This document shows, one piece after another, positions 52,151-63,800 of a DNA stretch of 64,000 nt. The translations under genes were made by a program, and so were the position numbers. Positions within the stretch are counted from its first letter, which is position 1; every line of letters starts with the position of its first letter. Below the pieces are notes generated by a model, which saw nothing but the letters and a program-made list of their open reading frames with translations, ran no database searches and was not told where the DNA came from. Source of the DNA: Desulforhopalus sp. (GTDB taxonomy: Bacteria; Desulfobacterota; Desulfobulbia; Desulfobulbales; Desulfocapsaceae). The stretch spans positions 364,910-428,909 of the forward strand of contig JAOTRX010000004.1 of assembly GCA_030247675.1 (NCBI GenBank), written 5' to 3'.

Positions 52151-55100
52151 CTATCCAGTTACCGTTTTCTTCTCAGCCAACAGGTTACCGAACTTGCCAT
52201 AGTTGACCTTCACGCCGTCGTCAAGATCAAGAGAGATCCGCTTGTCCGCATAATGCCGGAGTTCATCGTCAAAAGTGCTCAGTTCGGTCAGCTTCTTTTT
52301 CATATCGTCGATCTCTTTCTGGAACTTCTTCTTGGCTGATGCGGAGTCAGCAGCATTCCATTCATTTTTCAGATATTCCAGGCGCGCATTGAAGTTTCCG
52401 AATAACGGGGTCACATATGCACTTCGCACCCGTGACAGGGTGGATTCATTGTACCGGTGCAGATAGATCAGGCACTGGAAAGCTTTCTGCTTGCCACTTG
52501 AGAGAAGCCAGTAGATGGGTCGCTTCTTGTAGGTTTGCAAGTGGTCCTTGAAGAAGCTCTCACAGAGATAGCGGCGAATGGTGTCGCGGCTTAATTCATT
52601 CTTTTTAGGTGAGAGGTTGTCGGCAAGAAAAGTGAGGTTCTCTTCCAAGTGGGCCGCGTCCCAGGCAACTGAGATAAACTCGATGAGACGGAGAGCAGTA
52701 TCGTCGTCAAACCAGTCGGTGTCCGTGAGCGGGAGGATGCCGTCGCCATCTGCTGAGAAAGTGGTGTAGCGACTGGGATCGAAGCTCACATTGCTGCTGT
52801 TGGCATAGATGAGGCCCGACGCGTCAAGGCTGTAACGGCCCATCATGCAGCCAATGGCGTAGGAGACCAACTCCTTCATGGTGTCCTGGCGGAAGCGGGT
52901 CCACAGTTCCTCTTCGGTGAGTTTTTTGCCATAGCGGTAAGCGGGGTTCACCGTGAGGGTGATCTGTTCAATGGGGACATCAGGGGTGAGTTCCTCCGCT
53001 AGCCTGTAAGCATCGATGAAGAGCCGGTTGTTTTCCTCTTCAAGACGCTGCGCCTCAGTGATGGTTTCTCGATTATGGGTGACCCAGTCGGTGTAATTGG
53101 TCTCGATAGTTATTTGGGGGCCTGAAGGCGCAGTCAGGAGAGGGAACGATTGAAAATCCCATGAGCATTCGTAAGCGTTCCAGTCAATACGGCTGCAATT
53201 AATCAGCCAATCAACGATCGAATCCACTGTGTGGTTCGAAAGTTTATCAGGCCAAGGAAGCTTATCGAAATATCCTATATGAAACTGGAGAGTCGGACTA
53301 AGAATAGAAGATACTTCGGCGCAGAACTTGTTGTTGCAGAACGAAATGAGACGGTTCCTATCGTGAGGGTTGTTACAGAACGCTGAATGTCCTGTATCAC
53401 CGTAAATAAAACCGGGCGGATAATATCTGAACGCACTATCAGACGAGGTTACATTCGACCAACTCACACTTTGTTGAAAGAATTTTCCTTGATCTTTGAT
53501 TACATAGTTAATATTTCCCTTTAGGTAAGGATATTGATGAGTCACATGCTCCTTTATTTCCTTTCCATCCTCCAGCCAATTCACAATGAACTCATGATTT
53601 CCATACCAACGCCGAAACGTTCCTCCTTTGTTCAACGGAAACCAACGCAGTTTGCTAAGTTCGGCTTCTTGGCTAGACACCAGACCAAAACCTACCGATT
53701 TTATGGAAACCTCATGCCAACGTCTGAGAAATCTATCGTTATCGGCAGTTGCCAGACCCTGCTTAGAATCTACATGCGCGCCAACAGGTTCAGACTCAGC
53801 AAAAATCTCACGCGTTCTGTCGTTAACCCAATAGGCGACAGGGCTCCCAGGGATTTTCACGAATTCGTCGGGCTTGGATCGATACAGCCAGCCGCAATTG
53901 GGATTGGCAATCGCTTCCAGTGTCTTCTGTGGTTGAACATCAGCGCCATAAAAGTCCGAAAGCTTGATGAAAGAAGCTGCATAACCTGACGTGTGGCAAC
54001 TCTGAACTACAAAGGTACAGACAGGTACAAAAGCCGAGTCAAAGAAGGCGTGATATTCAGGTTGAATTAAAGAACGGAGTGTCTTGGTTTCGAGAAGGAG
54101 CCCCCGAAGTGACTCGTAAGACTTTAGGAACATCCATGTAAACGGTGTCATCAAACCGATGAAACCTGTAGGCTTCGTGAATTCCAAAAAACGTTCTGTT
54201 GAGACCGCGAAGAGGTCGGATTTCGATCTCGGGAAGCTCTCCGAGGCAAACTTCTTCATTAGGACGTTCATATATTTGCCACCCATGTACGGCGGATTTG
54301 CGACTGCACAATCATACGTACTTCCCAGAGTCATAGCCTGTTGGACCAGCGGCTCCAAGCACTTGATCGCCTCCGATACAAAGAGGTCCTGACTGGTCAT
54401 TTCGCTCAATTGCTTCAGCGCCAGGAGCTTCTTCTCCAGCTCCTTTGGTACCTGAATCAGCGAGCCAAAGGTCGTGGCGTGTTCGAAGAGCCGCTTCAAC
54501 TCCGTGAGGTCCCCCGGTTGAAGCCCATAGTTTGTCAGTTTCACACTCTTTTCGAGATGCTCGGCATCGAAGCCCGTGCTGTCCACAAGCACCATCACAT
54601 TGAGCTTTACACCCCGGTCAAAAAGTCGACGGTCATCCATTCGTCCCTTCATCATCAAAGCAAAGCCAGTCAGTTGCGCTGCCCGTCCATCGATGTCAAG
54701 GCCAAAGAGGTTCTTCTCGAGGATCAGCTGCGCCACATCACGCTGGCGGTAACCGCGCTCCAGGTAAATGGCCTTGAAGAGCTTATATGCCTCCACCAGA
54801 ATATGCCCGGAGCCACTGGCCGGATCTATGAGCGTCAGCTCCTCGGGGTTGAGCGTGCTGGGTGTAATAGCTGCAAGCTGTGCCTTGACCTCGTCGGTCT
54901 GCTCGGCGGGCTCGATATAATATTCCATCTGCGCTTTGAGCGGTGAGTTCGGATAGGTCGCCAACCACTGTGCCCCGAGCGAGTTCTGGACCATATATTT
55001 TACGATCCAGTTGGGGGTAAAGAGCTGGGTCGCCGCCGGAATGTCAACCGAGGCAACCACCTTGCCGATGACCTCATCCTTCTTCTCGGAGATATAGAAC

Positions 55101-55735
55101 TGGTAAATCCAACCAATTATTTCGATCTGCTGCCAATCCTCTTCTGGAATGTCATTGACCAAGTTGCGAACTGGTGAATTAGAATGGAGGAGGTTGTCCG
55201 GCATAAGAAGTTCAGCATAACCGCCAATCCTTTCAAACAGAAATGGCATGGCCCGACTCAGAGCGTTGCATTGGGCGACGATAAGGAGCTGGTAGAGTTC
55301 ATTATCCTTGTTCCCGGCTAAACGGAGACGAACAACCTCTTCCTTATTCAGACCTGGCAGCTCAAGATCCGTTGCATGCTCCAGTATCTCCGGGATTTCC
55401 GAACCTGTTCGATTACTCAAGACCCGATAACCATGATCAAGGTAGTCATGTAGTTCCATATACCGGATAGCAACAAAACGGTTGAACCAGGTATAGGCCA
55501 TTTTCCGCATGGTCAACTCAAAACCGTCCTGCCTGATACGGTTTTCCAGGTCCTGTCGTATTGTTCCCACTTCCTTCGGATAAGGTCGTCCGGCGATGAT
55601 AGCGACATCGCCCTTGATTTCAACCGGCTCGATTTGATTCTCAGACAATCCTAGCAGGTGAGCTTTTTCGATCACCGCCTGGATGAAATCCCGCCGTGCC
55701 TTGGGAGCATATGATTTGATATTGGCTGTATTCAT
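52151..55735 (-). CDS. pglX: PglX, BREX adenine-specific DNA methyltransferase
   Basis: 1194 residues, the usual type I size. Motif I is LIDPASGSGHILVEAYKLF (about 300) and the catalytic NPPY is in VANPPYMGGKYM (about 480). A helical C-terminal region carries target recognition. It methylates one strand of an asymmetric motif, marking self DNA so that only unmarked phage DNA is blocked. The target motif cannot be read from sequence. A coiled coil (SASAKKKFQKEIDDMKKKL) lies near the end. Confidence 0.95.
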   Translation of the reverse strand: MNTANIKSYAPKARRDFIQAVIEKAHLLGLSENQIEPVEIKGDVAIIAGRPYPKEVGTIRQDLENRIRQDGFELTMRKMAYTWFNRFVAIRYMELHDYLDHGYRVLSNRTGSEIPEILEHATDLELPGLNKEEVVRLRLAGNKDNELYQLLIVAQCNALSRAMPFLFERIGGYAELLMPDNLLHSNSPVRNLVNDIPEEDWQQIEIIGWIYQFYISEKKDEVIGKVVASVDIPAATQLFTPNWIVKYMVQNSLGAQWLATYPNSPLKAQMEYYIEPAEQTDEVKAQLAAITPSTLNPEELTLIDPASGSGHILVEAYKLFKAIYLERGYRQRDVAQLILEKNLFGLDIDGRAAQLTGFALMMKGRMDDRRLFDRGVKLNVMVLVDSTGFDAEHLEKSVKLTNYGLQPGDLTELKRLFEHATTFGSLIQVPKELEKKLLALKQLSEMTSQDLFVSEAIKCLEPLVQQAMTLGSTYDCAVANPPYMGGKYMNVLMKKFASESFPRSKSDLFAVSTERFLEFTKPTGFIGLMTPFTWMFLKSYESLRGLLLETKTLRSLIQPEYHAFFDSAFVPVCTFVVQSCHTSGYAASFIKLSDFYGADVQPQKTLEAIANPNCGWLYRSKPDEFVKIPGSPVAYWVNDRTREIFAESEPVGAHVDSKQGLATADNDRFLRRWHEVSIKSVGFGLVSSQEAELSKLRWFPLNKGGTFRRWYGNHEFIVNWLEDGKEIKEHVTHQYPYLKGNINYVIKDQGKFFQQSVSWSNVTSSDSAFRYYPPGFIYGDTGHSAFCNNPHDRNRLISFCNNKFCAEVSSILSPTLQFHIGYFDKLPWPDKLSNHTVDSIVDWLINCSRIDWNAYECSWDFQSFPLLTAPSGPQITIETNYTDWVTHNRETITEAQRLEEENNRLFIDAYRLAEELTPDVPIEQITLTVNPAYRYGKKLTEEELWTRFRQDTMKELVSYAIGCMMGRYSLDASGLIYANSSNVSFDPSRYTTFSADGDGILPLTDTDWFDDDTALRLIEFISVAWDAAHLEENLTFLADNLSPKKNELSRDTIRRYLCESFFKDHLQTYKKRPIYWLLSSGKQKAFQCLIYLHRYNESTLSRVRSAYVTPLFGNFNARLEYLKNEWNAADSASAKKKFQKEIDDMKKKLTELSTFDDELRHYADKRISLDLDDGVKVNYGKFGNLLAEKKTVTG

Positions 55736-55753
55736 TGTCTTTTCTCGGCAGGG

Positions 55754-58700
55754 CTATTGAATTTTGACTCGTTTGTTATCTCGAATCGCTTTGATAATGG
55801 TTTCCTTCATGATATGCACGAACCCATCCACATCCTCTTCGGTTTCAAGGTAGGTTTTTGTAGACAGGATGGCAGGTCGGATAGTCTTGACTTCTTTCAG
55901 GGTTGATTTGGGATTAATTGGGTCTTTCGCATTTTCAATAAGTTCAACAGCTGTTTCGTATATTTCTTCAACTTCACCAGTCGTATATACAATGCTTGGA
56001 ATACTTGCATCGTTTTGCAGCCGCTTTTTGGGCTCCTGTAGACCAAACAATGCCTTATTTCTTAAATCCGCAGAAGCACTGGCAGCATCCAACAACTTAC
56101 CTACTTGAGCGATTTTTTTATCGATACTCGATATGGCCTTATCCCGAGCATCTTGAACCAGTGTGTCATTAACAGTCTTCACTGTAGTTACAAGACCGTT
56201 GACCTCATGAAGCATTCCGTATGGACTTGGAGCAACAAGAATTTCCTCAAGCCTCACAAGGGCCTCGGCTGCACTTCTGTCCTTTGCAAGAGCCGCCTTG
56301 TTGGGTTTATATTCTCCAATTGCCTTCCGGAGTGATTCCCATGTCTTGATCTGGTTTGTGTAAAAACCTGTCAGGTCGTTGAGATCTTCTGCTACATCGA
56401 GCAGGTCAGCGTGTTTGGCATTGAAGGATTTGATAAATTCAAAGGTGTCGCCTATTGCCAGGAGTGCGCGGATGCAGGCAAGACACGCATCAATTTCCTT
56501 TTTGCCCGGATAGTTTCCGGTATCAGCCAGGGTTTTGTGTTTCTCCAAATCATTTTGCCACCCTGTCAGTTCTTTACGAAGGAAGGTTGAAAGTTTGTCT
56601 GCACCTTCGGAACAGATGGTACCAAATAAATCCTTACCCAAGTCCCTGGCTTTTTTTAATGCCTCTGGGTTAGGGGTCTTTCGCTTGATTATTTGGACAT
56701 TTTTCCACAGGGATGATTTGGAAAGAGTTCCGAAGGCATCTTTTGCCTGGGTCTTCACCTTGTCAATCATCAGGTGGACAAGGCCCCCGGTGAATATCTT
56801 TGCCACCAGTAGTACGATCTCCCATTCCGGCCAACCATAGGGACGACGGGCAAAATGATTGATCAGTTCATTCAATTGGACTGGTTGATTTTTGGCGATC
56901 TTCAGCTCGACGTAGGTCCTAATTTCTCTGATGTCTGTCGTTTCTCCCTGAGCAAACTCAAGTTCCAACTGCCTCCGCCCCAGTTCGTCGGCCAAGAGTA
57001 TGGCCTTTAATTCTTTTAGCGGTTCATCGTGGAGCAGTTGAAGGTAACTGAATTTTCTAAACACGTTCTGAACCAAGTAATTCAACCCTTCATCAACGGC
57101 GGCTGTGCTCTTTGCAGCTTTGATATCGAGCGCCTTGCCCAGAACGTAATAATCAGCCTTTTGCACGAGATCATCAAGCAGGGAAAAGAACCTGGTCTTT
57201 CGTTGGCGGTTCTCTGCAGCCCGGTCACTCAATATTTTCTTTTGGGTATCAGAGGCGGCGGCGTCGCTTTTGAGCTTGATAAACTTATCTGTCTGCAGAT
57301 ACATCCGCAGCTCAGTTTCCATTTCCTTACTGTCTGGCAATTTGATCAACAGGCAACCTTCTCGCTCTGCACTGTGGAGAATGCATTTGGGCTCTCCGAA
57401 CATTGAATATTGATCATGAAATGGGGTGACAAACTCAATAGACACATCCTCGCTGCCGCTACCACCAAACATATGCTCGTCACAGATTCGGTTCAGTGGG
57501 TAGTCTCTACGAAAGTCAGAATACTTGTGTTTGGTTTTGGCCTTCAGGATATCATCAAAAAGAATGTCACCGAGCAGTTTGGTTTCTTCTGCTGCCGAGA
57601 TATCGACATTTTTTATTTCTCTGGATATCTCCCGCTCCTCGTTGGTAAGGAAGAAGAAGAGATCTCCACTGCGGTTTATGAGGTTTTCACGCTCCAGACG
57701 TTGCAGGGCTGCTTCTATATTCCGCTTGAGGTTTATGCGGTCTGCATCCACCTGGTCAATACAGAGGGTTACCAGGTTTTCGATATTCGGCTTAATGCTG
57801 TCCACATAGCGAATGAGGAAGAGGGTCTGTAGAAGTTGAATGTCAAAAGGATGCTGCAGTCCGGTATTGTCCTTGGCCTGGTCAATGGATAGTTTGACCG
57901 CTGTATCGAGAAAGCTCTCGATGCATGGAAAAAACTCATACAGAGGTACCAGAACCCCGATCTCCTTACTTGATACTTTTTGCGCCGCCGACTGGAAGGC
58001 ATCGAGCATTGACCGTTCCCCTCGGGCCAAGTGTAGACCGGTTGCTCCTGCCTTGCGGATCGATTCAAATATTTTCTGGACCAGCGGGAAGTGATAAGGC
58101 ACAAAAGGGTAGTTTGCGGCAAAGTCTTTGCCATTAACATAATTTCTCTGTGTGGCACTATCGCTTGTAAAGCTCAGCTGGTTTTTTAGAATATCGCCCT
58201 TGGACTTGAAAAGTGTTTCCAGCTTGTGCTCGGCAATCTCGACTTTTTCAAGCAGCCTGGCTCTGATTACTTCTGCAACATCGGAACTGGAAAGGGAGAG
58301 CCTGGTATAGAACCGGCCCTGGATCTTGGAGAAGTCATTGGCTTTGGCCCCTTTAATATCTCCAAGTACGGCATCGATATCCTCCTGTGAAGTGACGATC
58401 ACCCAGGCCCTGCCGTTGCAAAGTCGGCCTAAATCCTCTACGACGGTTTGAAGATTGAGCATAAGATGGGTGTCTTTGCCGATGAACTGCCCCATCTCAT
58501 CCACCAGAAAGATGAGCTGGCTCTTCGGTCCTTTAGTGTCCAGATATTCCCGGACCCGTTTGGCAAAACCTTCGACGGTAAGACTTGTTTCGTCCTCGGC
58601 CTTATCAAGCCATTTCTCCGCTGCCTGCTGGCTCATGCCCAGGGAATCATTGAGAGCCTTACTGATTTCATCGTAGTGGAAGTGGTAGGAGTCCCGTTGA

Positions 58701-59314
58701 TTTGCCCAAGCATCTCCTCCTGAGGCATTCTTGAAGGAATCACAAAAGGTCTCATACTTACCTTTTTGCATCAGATGCCGCTCAAGTTCGGCGATATGTG
58801 GATGTTGGCTGCATAATCCCTGCAGCTCGTTGAAAACCCTCCAGAGCACAAGAAGGATGGCCGCCCGGCCTTCGGAGGCATCTGCCCGACTGTCGATATT
58901 GAAAAGAACAACATCGGTACTGTCTTGGGCAACCCGCTTGAAATCGCCCAGCAGCATGGGATCTTTTATCTTATCTGCAAAAAAGTCGATCGCTCTCTTT
59001 GAGGTACCGGTGTTTGGATCTTGAACGCTTCTATTTTCAAGCAGGTAGGAAAGTATTTTTACAAAATGAGACTTACCCGAACCAAAAAAGCCAGATATCC
59101 AGACGCCCATCCGGCTGGTGACGTTCGGATCGGTTGCATTGTCTATTGCTGAGAGATAGGACTGGAAGAGCTTTCTGAAGTGTTGGTCCAGTTCCCTGGT
59201 AACGACATATTCTTCCAGTTCTTGCCAGACAATCTCATCGTCCTGCTGCTCCGCTTTGACTACCCCGTTAATTGGTCTGGCAATGTTCTTTGAAAAAATA
59301 TCCTGTATCGGCAT
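55754..59314 (-). CDS. brxC: BrxC, large P-loop ATPase of BREX
   Basis: About 1186 residues from the ATG at 59314, chosen because it has an AGGAGAGGAG ribosome site and the protein then begins MPIQDIFSKNIARPINGVVK like other BrxC proteins. Walker A is FFGSGKSHFVKIL (about 76-88), and Walker B-like LIFLVDEMGQFIG is near 258. A DUF499-like and long helical C-terminal part follow. It is a core BREX ATPase. The spacing to pglX is 18 bases. Confidence 0.93.
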   Translation of the reverse strand: MPIQDIFSKNIARPINGVVKAEQQDDEIVWQELEEYVVTRELDQHFRKLFQSYLSAIDNATDPNVTSRMGVWISGFFGSGKSHFVKILSYLLENRSVQDPNTGTSKRAIDFFADKIKDPMLLGDFKRVAQDSTDVVLFNIDSRADASEGRAAILLVLWRVFNELQGLCSQHPHIAELERHLMQKGKYETFCDSFKNASGGDAWANQRDSYHFHYDEISKALNDSLGMSQQAAEKWLDKAEDETSLTVEGFAKRVREYLDTKGPKSQLIFLVDEMGQFIGKDTHLMLNLQTVVEDLGRLCNGRAWVIVTSQEDIDAVLGDIKGAKANDFSKIQGRFYTRLSLSSSDVAEVIRARLLEKVEIAEHKLETLFKSKGDILKNQLSFTSDSATQRNYVNGKDFAANYPFVPYHFPLVQKIFESIRKAGATGLHLARGERSMLDAFQSAAQKVSSKEIGVLVPLYEFFPCIESFLDTAVKLSIDQAKDNTGLQHPFDIQLLQTLFLIRYVDSIKPNIENLVTLCIDQVDADRINLKRNIEAALQRLERENLINRSGDLFFFLTNEEREISREIKNVDISAAEETKLLGDILFDDILKAKTKHKYSDFRRDYPLNRICDEHMFGGSGSEDVSIEFVTPFHDQYSMFGEPKCILHSAEREGCLLIKLPDSKEMETELRMYLQTDKFIKLKSDAAASDTQKKILSDRAAENRQRKTRFFSLLDDLVQKADYYVLGKALDIKAAKSTAAVDEGLNYLVQNVFRKFSYLQLLHDEPLKELKAILLADELGRRQLELEFAQGETTDIREIRTYVELKIAKNQPVQLNELINHFARRPYGWPEWEIVLLVAKIFTGGLVHLMIDKVKTQAKDAFGTLSKSSLWKNVQIIKRKTPNPEALKKARDLGKDLFGTICSEGADKLSTFLRKELTGWQNDLEKHKTLADTGNYPGKKEIDACLACIRALLAIGDTFEFIKSFNAKHADLLDVAEDLNDLTGFYTNQIKTWESLRKAIGEYKPNKAALAKDRSAAEALVRLEEILVAPSPYGMLHEVNGLVTTVKTVNDTLVQDARDKAISSIDKKIAQVGKLLDAASASADLRNKALFGLQEPKKRLQNDASIPSIVYTTGEVEEIYETAVELIENAKDPINPKSTLKEVKTIRPAILSTKTYLETEEDVDGFVHIMKETIIKAIRDNKRVKIQ

Positions 59315-59381
59315 ACTACTCCTCTCCTTGTTCACACTGGAAACTTCATAGAGTAACTTTAATCAAAGGACAGCAAGACTA

Positions 59382-59957
59382 TCATGGTACAAGCTGGAAC
59401 GCCCTGTAGTAATTGCTTTCTTTCATATGTCCGAAGAGCTTCATTCCCGCTCCGGTATATACCCCGGGAAAGAACATGACTACTGGAGTACTTCCCATCA
59501 CCGGGTGCAAATTATTGAGTAGATTGTGGCTCCTCAGCATGGGCCAGGCACTGCCGACACCTGATATCAGGATAAGATCGTGATTGTCGGGATCTGCTTT
59601 ATCGGTGAAAACCTTGGCAATTTTCTTTGAATCAAGCGGACCCTTGAGAGCCTTTGCCAGTGCCTGGTTGCCTTTGTTCTTCTGCATGGCAATTGCCTTA
59701 TCAAGGAACTTCGCCTCTTTGAGATAATCAATGATCAAGGCAAAAAGATTGATATGCTTGACTCTAATTCCAGCCTTTTTTTTGCCGATATGCTTGAGGA
59801 CAACCTGGAGGTAGTCTCGGACCTCAAGCTCATGTTCCGGAGGATAATCAAAGATGTAAAAGCCGATCTCATTGCCCAGGCCCTGATTGTTGAGGAGCTC
59901 GTCAGAAGTCAGGCGGGGAATAATTTTGTTGAGCCGATCTTGAAGATTGCCAATCAT
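59382..59957 (-). CDS. brxB: BrxB, BREX protein (DUF1788)
   Basis: 191 residues. The family patterns GNEIGFYIFDYPPEHELEVR, HDLILISGVGSAWPMLRSHN and PVVMFFPGVYTGAGMKLFG are clear. A small fold of unknown biochemistry, required for BREX in the type I systems tested. The gene follows brxA by 10 bases and is followed by brxC after about 67 bases. Confidence 0.92.
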   Translation of the reverse strand: MIGNLQDRLNKIIPRLTSDELLNNQGLGNEIGFYIFDYPPEHELEVRDYLQVVLKHIGKKKAGIRVKHINLFALIIDYLKEAKFLDKAIAMQKNKGNQALAKALKGPLDSKKIAKVFTDKADPDNHDLILISGVGSAWPMLRSHNLLNNLHPVMGSTPVVMFFPGVYTGAGMKLFGHMKESNYYRAFQLVP

Positions 59958-59967
59958 AAAAACTCTC

Positions 59968-60582
59968 TCATTTTGTACATTCCATGCATCGCAGGATATT
60001 CTCCTCTGAATGTTTTACCAGATACTCCCGCACCTCCGGGACAATCGAGACCGGTTGAAGGTTCAGCTTCCTGGTTGATTCAATATATCCGGCCTCTGCG
60101 AGCATTTTAAATATCACTTGTCTGAGCTTTGTGGTTGTTTTTGTCGTCCACGCACCAACCGCTGGATCAACCAGGGAGCAAGTGTCCAAAAACTCCTGCC
60201 AGTCTTTATATGAAAGCGTTTTATTGAAAGTAAGCCAATGCTGCCGACAAACATTGGCCATAAAGTCGCTTAATAGGCGGCTATGCTTTATTGCTGAAGC
60301 AAGTAATGCCTGAGTGGCAACCTCTGCATTGCCATCTTTGACCAAGGCCCAATGCTCTGGAGTCATGAGGTTCAGTCGATTTCTGATCAGTATAGCCTGC
60401 CGCTTTGCAGAAGAAGGGTTTCTTTTTTGTAAGATGTTGCTGATTACAATGGACTGGTGCCATTCTTCTTTTGATGCTTTTTTAAGAAGGAGCTTGGCAA
60501 TTTCCCTGCTTTCTGGAATCAGCAAAGAACCGGCGACGATCTCGCCGTTATATTGTTTTTGTTTGATCTCTTTAATTGTCAT
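59968..60582 (-). CDS. brxA: BrxA, BREX protein (DUF1819)
   Basis: About 204 residues from the ATG at 60582; an in-frame ATG at 60648 would add 22 residues unlike the family. YNGEIVAGSLLIPESREIAKLL is the typical start (split here as YNGEIVAGSLLIP and ESREIAKLL). The body has winged-helix-like DNA-binding segments (AILIRNRLNLMTPEHWALV, MANVCRQHWLTFNKTLS). It is first in the BREX operon. Confidence 0.92.
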   Translation of the reverse strand: MTIKEIKQKQYNGEIVAGSLLIPESREIAKLLLKKASKEEWHQSIVISNILQKRNPSSAKRQAILIRNRLNLMTPEHWALVKDGNAEVATQALLASAIKHSRLLSDFMANVCRQHWLTFNKTLSYKDWQEFLDTCSLVDPAVGAWTTKTTTKLRQVIFKMLAEAGYIESTRKLNLQPVSIVPEVREYLVKHSEENILRCMECTK

Positions 60583-60653
60583 ATTTTTACAAAATACTTT
60601 GCAACATGAGCTGTTGAAAAGGTTGATACTTCTCAAATGATTATTCACAAAAA

Positions 60654-60697
60654 GATAGGAGATATCTTGACTTATGAAGGAATGTCAATAAGTCAAG
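60654..60697 (-). promoter_or_regulatory. BREX promoter region with perfect inverted repeat
   Basis: CTTGACTTAT (60666-60675) and ATAAGTCAAG (60688-60697) are perfect 10-bp arms with a 12-base spacer. They lie about 85 bases before brxA. On the minus strand a TTGACA begins inside the spacer, with TATCTC 18 bases on, so the repeat covers the likely -35 and spacer. BREX operons are often controlled by a WYL-domain repressor (BrxR) that binds such repeats. No brxR gene is in view. The rest of 60583-60816 is empty. Confidence 0.55.
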
Positions 60698-60816
60698 CAT
60701 GACCCCGTGTTGTGGTGGTTCTTGCGGGGGGTGCATGCGAGGAATTGTTACTTAAACATAATAGCAATACGAACACGACGATCACTGTTTATCCATCAAA
60801 ATATCTATGTTCATTA

Positions 60817-63800
60817 TTAATAGCGACCCATTTTTTCTTCTTCATCTCTCTTAGATTCATAAAGGATCTGTCTATCAATAAGGGAAACTCTCTCCTTTAC
60901 CCAGCTTCTAACATTTCTGTTATCATGTTCTAGTAGTGGAAGAAGTGCTTCCTTGTCTGCCTCCAGATATGGAACTAAAGAACCTGACCATGATCTTGTG
61001 CCCATATTTGCCCCAAGTGCACTTGCTACACGTTCATTATCACCATATTGTATTAGTAGTTCTAAAAACAAAGCAGATGGTTCTAATTTATCAGAGACCA
61101 TATCAAAAATATTCACACAGTCAGAAACAAAAACCGGACCAATATCAGGTCGCTGCCCGCACCATAACATAACACTACCAACTGACAACACTGACAACAC
61201 GCTAGGATTTTCTTTTGAGAATCTATCTATACTATTGAGTAATGATTGAAGATGATATCTTTCCAACCTCTCTGAATTGACAACAGCATCACCAAATATG
61301 GGCCACAATATATCACCATAATCTCTCATCAATTCAAATAGTATCGGTTTGACATAATGAGACATTGTACTGAATCCTATCCCTTTTTTGCTTTCCTCAA
61401 TAATCTTATTTAATAGCGCTATTGAAAATTGTTCATCATGTTCTTTCAGCAATTTTTGAACTAAATCTTTCCATTGATGTGCGTCGGTTGATGTTCGGTG
61501 TTGTGTTTCGTCCAAAGGTACACTTGCTAAAAATTTTTTTAACTGCTCTTTTAAAATTTCTACGCTACCTTTATTCCCATAGCAATACATGTAAATAATA
61601 TGCAACGCATACCAAATTGCTCCATCATTAAGTTCCGCTAAAGAAAAGCAAAAGTCCATCATGTGCGCTGCATCAATACCCTCAGTAACTCGACCATAAC
61701 TTAAGATATTAGCTCTGCTCGGAGCAACATTGCCATCTCTCACCAATTTAAACAGCTCATCTAAATGGCTTTTCGTCACCACACCAGTACAAATAAAATC
61801 TGGATAGAGAAAAACAAGTTCTTTGTTAGCCAATATAGAATCTATGTTCTCTTGCCATTTCTGAGGAGATTTATCGTACAACCCACGAAATATACCTAAA
61901 ATAAAATTAGGGTTTTTACGTTCAATAAGCAGTAATTGTTGAAATGATTTTTCAATAAGTTCTTTTACACACTCCAATGATTGACTTAGCTGATAACCAA
62001 ATGCATACGCTTGTTTTTGATCACCTTCTAATATCAAACACAAATGAGGCATTAGTGCTTCAAGCTCTAAGACCACTTCGACTGCCAACGATTTTGCATT
62101 TTGAGCAGCAACATCTATAAACTCATCATCTCCCTGACGATGTTCCCATGGGGGGTTAACTACCAATATTTTTAGCTTCTCGGCTAAATCATTTTCATTT
62201 GGTTTAAGCAATTCCAGCCAAATGTTTAACGCATCAATTGCATCCTGCTTCAACCCTTCTGAATCATATTCAATAGTGCACTTAATACTATCTAAAGCTG
62301 CAGGCCAATATCGCCCATTGACTGATATGATATTCCTAATTGCTGAATCCAACATTTCAACACGACCGTAACCAATAAAGCCTCTAATGGACCCTCCAAC
62401 TTCAGCGAGAATTTTTTCTTTCTGAATTTCCCCCCTATCAATTATGCGAAGTAACAGATTAAAAGCCCCTTGCCAGTAATCGAAAATATCTTGCCAAAGC
62501 ACAGGCCGCCATTCTTCCAAAGGGGCTTTTGTCCCTTGATATTCTGCGCCAATTGTTCGTGTTCCACCGTAAGTATCGATTGCATGGCCTAGAGCTTCAA
62601 GAACAACCATGTCGATAATCTCTTGTTTTAAATCAAGAGCTTTTTGCAAAAGATCAAATCTGAGAGTTGGGCCAGCTTCAGTTCCAGATAAATGAACTCT
62701 GAATAATTGAGCAAACAACCCTGTAGAATTATTACTCCATGTCTCATTTTCAGCTGATGCCAGTAGCAACATGCACCAAGCCGACTTCTCAAAAACACTT
62801 GCGCGGAAACACAATTTTTCAAGCCCCCACACTAAATTTCTTCTCGTATCTCCAGAAATTTCCACCAACTCATTATGCGTCAATCCATTTAGACAATTAT
62901 AAAGTGCAGAACTAGTCGTTTCAGGGTTCACCTCAACAAATGCGCGGAAGAGTCTTGAACCCCTCTCTGTAAGCAACTCTTCCGCTAAGACAAAAGGGCT
63001 TTCGCCACCAAATAATCTTTCAGAAAATCTTTGAACATCTGGCTGAGAATCTAAGTAGGCTGCCTGAATACAAAAACTCTGCATCAAGGTATCAGGCAAA
63101 TCATCAATTAGCTTTTTTTGCCGATCACACGAAGTCTCTTGCCACCATATAGAGGCTAGTGTAATTGCCAAAGGTTTGGGAACAACTCTTGCGTACCTAC
63201 CAGCTCGATTAATGACCTGTCGCTTATGGAAGTTTACCAGGACACGATCAAAAGTTTTCAATGAAGATCCAGCTACATTTTCAGCAATAAATTTCGCTTC
63301 TTCCCTGGCTGTTCCTTCAGTGGTACCAAAGACATCAAATAGTGAACATGCAGACAAAACCTCCTTTTCCTCGCTTGACACTCCTTCATCACCTTCAATC
63401 AATTTCCTGACAACTGAATTATTTGATATTAATCCCAGCAACCTACCTTCTTTTTGATATTGCTCTGCAATTAGGGTAGCCATCAATGGATAACCTTGGG
63501 CAAAACGAGCTACGCGATCCACATCGCTATGAGCGAGACCCACTAAAATTGGGGATAAAACGTTTATAATAGCATCATCAGACAATGGAGACAGTTTTAT
63601 ATGAATAGAGTCGTCAACTTGATCATGAGAGTAAGCTACTGTGACAACCTTCAATAAATTATCCATTTTATGAATTTCTTTCGCTAAATCATTATGGAGA
63701 TCCACACTGCAATTCTCAATTACAGCCAAGCCGTGAACATTACTTTCTACGCAACTACGTACACTTTCCCTGATATCTTTTTCATATCCTGGTGCATCAA

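Noticed and set aside
54341..54946. Plus-strand ORF of 201 codons inside pglX
   Set aside because: It lies wholly opposite the conserved methyltransferase motifs of pglX, so it is a shadow frame.
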